Source: a virus. Taken from it: DNA of 23,089 bases. The translations under genes were made by a program, and so were the position numbers. The notes under the pieces were generated by a model. It made no database searches. It was not told where the DNA came from and saw only the letters and a program-made list of their open reading frames with translations. This document shows, in pieces, positions 20,945-23,089 of the stretch. How positions within the stretch are numbered: the first letter of the stretch is position 1; each line of letters opens with the position of its first letter. The stretch is taken from the IMG/VR virus record IMGVR_UViG_3300047200_000113, positions 1-23,089 of that record, one strand, 5' to 3'.

Positions 20945-21140
20945 TGCTGTACTCAATAACACCGACATCATAACCTTCTCTCCAACCTTCTCCATAACCC
21001 TTATTGTATCCATCTTCGTGAATTGCAAGGGCAAACTTCAAGAGTTGTTCTTCCCAACACTCCCAGAAGTTTTCTTTCTCACCAGTGAAATCATCAAATC
21101 CACAGGTTTTAGCAAGTTCAAGGATTTGTTCGTTAGTCAT
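20937..21140 (-). CDS. Unknown 67-aa protein (EEQLLKFALAI type)
   Basis: A 67-residue ORF, MTNEQILELAKTCGFDDFTG ... WEEQLLKFALAIHEDGYNKG, then an aromatic Gly-rich tail. The first half matches a widespread small phage protein pattern (MTNEQILELAK-CGF...LLKFALAI). The motif EEQLLKFALAI recurs as EEQLLRFSRAI in the next upstream gene, suggesting local duplication. Eight-base overlaps (ATGACTAA) join it to both neighbours. Function unknown. Confidence 0.82.
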   Translation of the reverse strand: MTNEQILELAKTCGFDDFTGEKENFWECWEEQLLKFALAIHEDGYNKGYGEGWREGYDVGVIEYSND

Positions 21141-21288
21141 TATTCATACTCATAATACGATTGATTGCTGTTCTATTTGCTTCTGGATTAGGAACATCTT
21201 TCAGTAAAGTAAGAACTTCCTCAATAGTTTCTTTACGAATTGCTCGGGAAAACCTCAAGAGTTGTTCTTCAATTTGTTCGTCAGTCAT
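21133..21288 (-). CDS. Unknown 51-aa protein (EEQLLRFSRAI type)
   Basis: A 51-residue ORF, MTDEQIEEQLLRFSRAIRKE ... RTAINRIMSMNND. The ATG overlaps the stop of the membrane-protein gene (ATGA) and the stop overlaps the following ATG by eight bases. The sequence is mostly helix and shares its core motif with the 67-residue gene, so it may be a reduced paralogue. Function unknown. Confidence 0.78.
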   Translation of the reverse strand: MTDEQIEEQLLRFSRAIRKETIEEVLTLLKDVPNPEANRTAINRIMSMNND

Positions 21289-21491
21289 TTTTGTGTCTCT
21301 TTAAGTTTGATGTACTGGTATTCTACCACACATTCCTTTGGTTTCTCGGAGCAGAAGACAATACCTTGACTTCTTCCTTCTGTGATGTAGTTTGATTTCA
21401 TAATACCCGAACCTACTGAACCTCCAAGCACAAAAATACTAATAGCAAAAACAAGAATACCAACTCCAATCGGATCGTCATCCCATCTCAT
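21285..21491 (-). CDS. Small single-helix membrane protein, 68 aa
   Basis: A 68-residue ORF. Residues 8-28 (IGVGILVFAISIFVLGGSVG) form one transmembrane helix or uncleaved signal anchor; the rest (GIVFCSEKPKECVVEYQYIK) is soluble with two cysteines that could pair. This layout is common among marine phage hypothetical proteins (EGR-QG-x-FC-x-EKP pattern). Likely in the host inner membrane; function unknown. ATGA overlaps on both sides. Confidence 0.84.
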   Translation of the reverse strand: MRWDDDPIGVGILVFAISIFVLGGSVGSGIMKSNYITEGRSQGIVFCSEKPKECVVEYQYIKLKETQK

Positions 21492-21667
21492 TCTTCTACC
21501 TCAAATCCACCAATACCAATATCTACACAGGTAGAACCATCTACATCCTCAAAGAGTTGGAAGTCAAAATCACCTTCGTAAAAGTGATACTTATGCCCAT
21601 CTGTGATTTTTACTTGTTTGTCTTGTGGAAACTGTTTGAGTTTCTCAATCCATTCAGCAACAGTCAT
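21488..21667 (-). CDS. Unknown 59-aa protein (MTVAEWIEKL type)
   Basis: A 59-residue acidic ORF, MTVAEWIEKLKQFPQDKQVK ... YHFYEGDFDFQLFE, ending GIGGFEVEE. The start pattern (T-V-x-E-W-I/L-E-x-L-K-x-F/L-P-Q-D) is a very common small phage protein type of unknown function, often near early genes. The ATG shares a base with the upstream TAA (TAATG) and the stop overlaps the next ATG (ATGA). Confidence 0.83.
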   Translation of the reverse strand: MTVAEWIEKLKQFPQDKQVKITDGHKYHFYEGDFDFQLFEDVDGSTCVDIGIGGFEVEE

Positions 21668-21849
21668 TAGTAATCACCCTCCTCCACAGGAAACATAGCA
21701 TCATACTCTTCATCAGTCAGTGTGAGATACTGAACATCAGCATCACGGTGTTCTTCGGCATACACCAGTTGATAGTGAGCAAAATCACTCAAACTGGTGC
21801 TACCATATTCTACAAGTCCATTTAATAAACAGAGGTAGTTTAGAGACAT
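21667..21849 (-). CDS. Unknown acidic 60-aa protein, first in chain
   Basis: A 60-residue acidic ORF, MSLNYLCLLNGLVEYGSTSL ... TLTDEEYDAMFPVEEGDY. It is the first gene behind the promoter at 21872-21900 and starts the overlapping chain running down to 20299. The leader is A/C-rich (AAACAAACAAACCG before ATG) with no Shine-Dalgarno. Function unknown. Confidence 0.8.
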   Translation of the reverse strand: MSLNYLCLLNGLVEYGSTSLSDFAHYQLVYAEEHRDADVQYLTLTDEEYDAMFPVEEGDY

Positions 21850-21871
21850 CGGTTTGTTTGTTTATAAAAGT

Positions 21872-21900
21872 ATTATACCAGAAACGGCATCTACTTTCAA
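21872..21900 (-). promoter_or_regulatory. Strong sigma70-type promoter
   Basis: Minus strand TTGAAA (21895-21900), 17-base spacer ending CTGG, TATAAT (21872-21877). Predicted start near 21865, leader about 16 bases. It serves the small-gene chain below the homing endonuclease, and so frees that chain from interruption by the insertion. Confidence 0.85.
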
Positions 21901-21930
21901 GTGCCCCTGTGCCAGTTGTTCAAGTGTCCT

Positions 21931-22695
21931 CTATGCTACTTGTTTTCTTTTGGAAGTGTCTATTCCTCTTTTCTTTTGATAGTTTGAAAGGGCACCAGAA
22001 TTAGTAATATAACCAGTTTCAAGACACATCCATTTTTGAGAATTTACTTTTTGAATAATTTTTAACCTTTCTTCTGGTGATATAGAAAAGACACCAATTT
22101 TTAGTTCATAAGTTTTTTTACCACCCTTTTTACCATCTTTTGATTTCTCATCTTCTGTCCTACTATGAATACCTTTACCAAGTTCTTTACACTTATTTCC
22201 ACCCATTTTAGCAACTTCAACTCTTTCTTCTTGCGTAAAATTGTGAATACCAACTTTCAATTCTACAAATTTATTACCAACTTCTCTTCCAATATTTTGT
22301 CTCAAAATTCTAACATCTTCACTAATAATACCCATCTTTTCTCTGGTTTCTATTGAATGCACCCTTCCTTTATTTTTTTCAGTAATTAGCACACTAAATC
22401 TATTTCTACATTTTTCATAAAGATAAGAATTATAATATCTTTTATTACCTTTCATTCTTATATGAGCATAAGTCATTTTATGAGTTTTATAATGATGTAA
22501 TCCGTATCTTTTTATAAATGCCTTTTCTAATAGTGCGTGTGCGATATAATGTTCTCTTGCCGTGAGCACTACAATTCTTTTATTCTTTCCAAAGATACTT
22601 ACTGGAAATGTATGATGTTTTTCTATATAACCTTCAGGAGGAGTTCTATTCTCTGCTTTCCTGATAAGATTACAATAAACCTTTAGATAGTTCAT
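21931..22695 (-). CDS. Free-standing HNH homing endonuclease
   Basis: A 254-residue basic protein. The HNH core is at residues 23-56: YIEKHHTFPVSIFGKNKRIV then REHYIAHALL (His27, His28, His49, His53). Residues about 136-215 hold three degenerate repeats of about 26 residues (VGNKFVELKVGIHNF, GGNKCKELGKGIHSR, GGKKTYELKIGVFSI), probably DNA-binding units, and the C-terminus (CLETGYITNSGALSNYQKKR) resembles NUMOD-type helices. Such enzymes nick or cut phage DNA and spread between phages. I chose the ATG at 22693-22695; the frame extends upstream but runs into a hairpin and a promoter. It stands between two small-gene groups with no interrupted gene visible. Confidence 0.88.
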   Translation of the reverse strand: MNYLKVYCNLIRKAENRTPPEGYIEKHHTFPVSIFGKNKRIVVLTAREHYIAHALLEKAFIKRYGLHHYKTHKMTYAHIRMKGNKRYYNSYLYEKCRNRFSVLITEKNKGRVHSIETREKMGIISEDVRILRQNIGREVGNKFVELKVGIHNFTQEERVEVAKMGGNKCKELGKGIHSRTEDEKSKDGKKGGKKTYELKIGVFSISPEERLKIIQKVNSQKWMCLETGYITNSGALSNYQKKRGIDTSKRKQVA

Positions 22696-22706
22696 TTCTA
22701 CTCTGT

Positions 22707-22778
22707 TGTGGTTCGCAATACTATTTATACAAGAAAAGGTGCAAAAGCACCTTTTCCACCTGATAGATGCGAACCACA
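22707..22778 (-). other. Nested hairpin in endonuclease leader
   Basis: An outer 11-bp stem (22707-22717 with 22768-22778, TGTGGTTCGCA/TGCGAACCACA) encloses an inner perfect 10-bp stem with a 4-base loop (22733-22742 with 22747-22756). The inner hairpin may terminate read-through from the upstream gene. The outer stem ends about 12 bases before the endonuclease ATG. Confidence 0.85.
22722..22729 (-). promoter_or_regulatory. Exact T4 late promoter inside the hairpin
   Basis: TATAAATA on the minus strand, the exact T4 late consensus, lies between the inner hairpin and the downstream outer arm. Predicted initiation near 22716 would make a transcript without the upstream arm, so it could not form the outer stem. 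A further late-like CATAAATA lies at 22789-22796, before the hairpin. Confidence 0.7.
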
Positions 22779-22804
22779 CAGGTGTTATTATTTATGGTAG
22801 TTCA

Positions 22805-23029
22805 TCAGTTAGGATTGATGTAATTGGGCAGTTGAAAGTTGATATAAGGTCTTACAAGTTTATCCTTTTCATAATCATAGAAAGAATGAATGCGAAGTTT
22901 AGCATTAGGAATAACTTCATATGTAGTAGAAACCTCATAATCAACTTCAAACTCTGCCCCATATTTACACAAAAGTTCTTTGAAGTCACTCATAAATGCG
23001 TCTATAATTTCTTGTTGTTCGTCAGTCAT
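22805..23029 (-). CDS. Unknown 74-aa protein
   Basis: A 74-residue ORF, MTDEQQEIIDAFMSDFKELL ... KLRIHSFYDYEKDKLVRPYI. I took the ATG at 23027-23029, which overlaps the stop of the partial upstream gene (ATGA), not the TTG four codons earlier. N-terminal acidic helix, then a strand-rich part. It is followed by the nested hairpin of the endonuclease leader. Function unknown. Confidence 0.8.
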   Translation of the reverse strand: MTDEQQEIIDAFMSDFKELLCKYGAEFEVDYEVSTTYEVIPNAKLRIHSFYDYEKDKLVRPYINFQLPNYINPN

Positions 23030-23089
23030 CGGTAAGTCCAAGAAAGAGTTTTGAGTTCATCATCACCAAATTGCTCTCCATCATCAATC
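23026..23089 (-). CDS. 3' end of an upstream gene, partial
   Basis: The last 20 codons of a leftward ORF whose start is outside the window: IDDGEQFGDDELKTLSWTYR then TGA overlapping the next ATG (ATGA). Too little is visible to name it. Confidence 0.65.
   Translation of the reverse strand, partial: IDDGEQFGDDELKTLSWTYR

Noticed and set aside
22696-22779. Upstream 28-codon extension of the HNH endonuclease
   Set aside because: It would run through the nested hairpin and late promoter; the homologous-looking protein begins at MNYLKVYCNL.

Overview
The window looks like a stretch of a T4-type marine myovirus, most likely a cyanophage or a close relative. Every supported gene lies on the minus strand, so transcription runs from high to low coordinates. 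Evidence for the assignment is the gp25-gp6 baseplate pair, a giant YHYH-domain virion protein next to gp6, T4-like late promoter boxes (NATAAATA), dense ATGA/TAATG gene overlaps, and small ORFs of types seen in cyanophage genomes. The host is inferred, not shown; a pelagiphage or other marine T4-like phage is possible.

Region 1 (about 1-11500, very AT-rich) is the virion module: a partial structural gene, a 2753-residue structural protein, baseplate wedge gp6, gp25 and a small unknown gene. Region 2 (about 11570-14290) holds two small conserved genes, a GT-A glycosyltransferase, a calcineurin-type metallophosphoesterase and four small genes. It contains a clear Rho-independent terminator and two strong sigma70-type promoters. 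Region 3 (about 14292-14911) has no convincing protein gene. It carries six copies of the cyanobacterial-type DnaA box TTTTCCACA in alternating orientation, two direct repeat pairs, a leftward promoter feeding region 2 and an orphan rightward promoter; I read it as a candidate replication origin or DnaA-binding locus.

Region 4 (about 14912-20300) is an early-type accessory region of small genes. It includes a short ArdA-like antirestriction protein, a HAD phosphatase, a PD-(D/E)XK nuclease, tRNA-Thr(UGU) and a 36-residue signal-peptide-like ORF. It is punctuated by six related cassettes of about 70 bp. Five contain a CCAGTT/AACTGG-type inverted repeat and a TTTACC element; all contain an extended -10 embedded in a palindrome. 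The palindrome shows compensatory changes between copies. In five copies the first ATG of the following ORF falls exactly where transcription should start, suggesting self-contained, possibly leaderless and operator-controlled expression units. They resemble the promoter-early/stem-loop (PeSL) cassettes known from T4-type phages.

Region 5 (about 20300-23089) is a tightly overlapping chain of small genes interrupted by a free-standing HNH homing endonuclease. Its leader contains a nested hairpin with a perfect T4 late promoter (TATAAATA) inside it, an arrangement reminiscent of the late-restricted I-TevI gene of T4.
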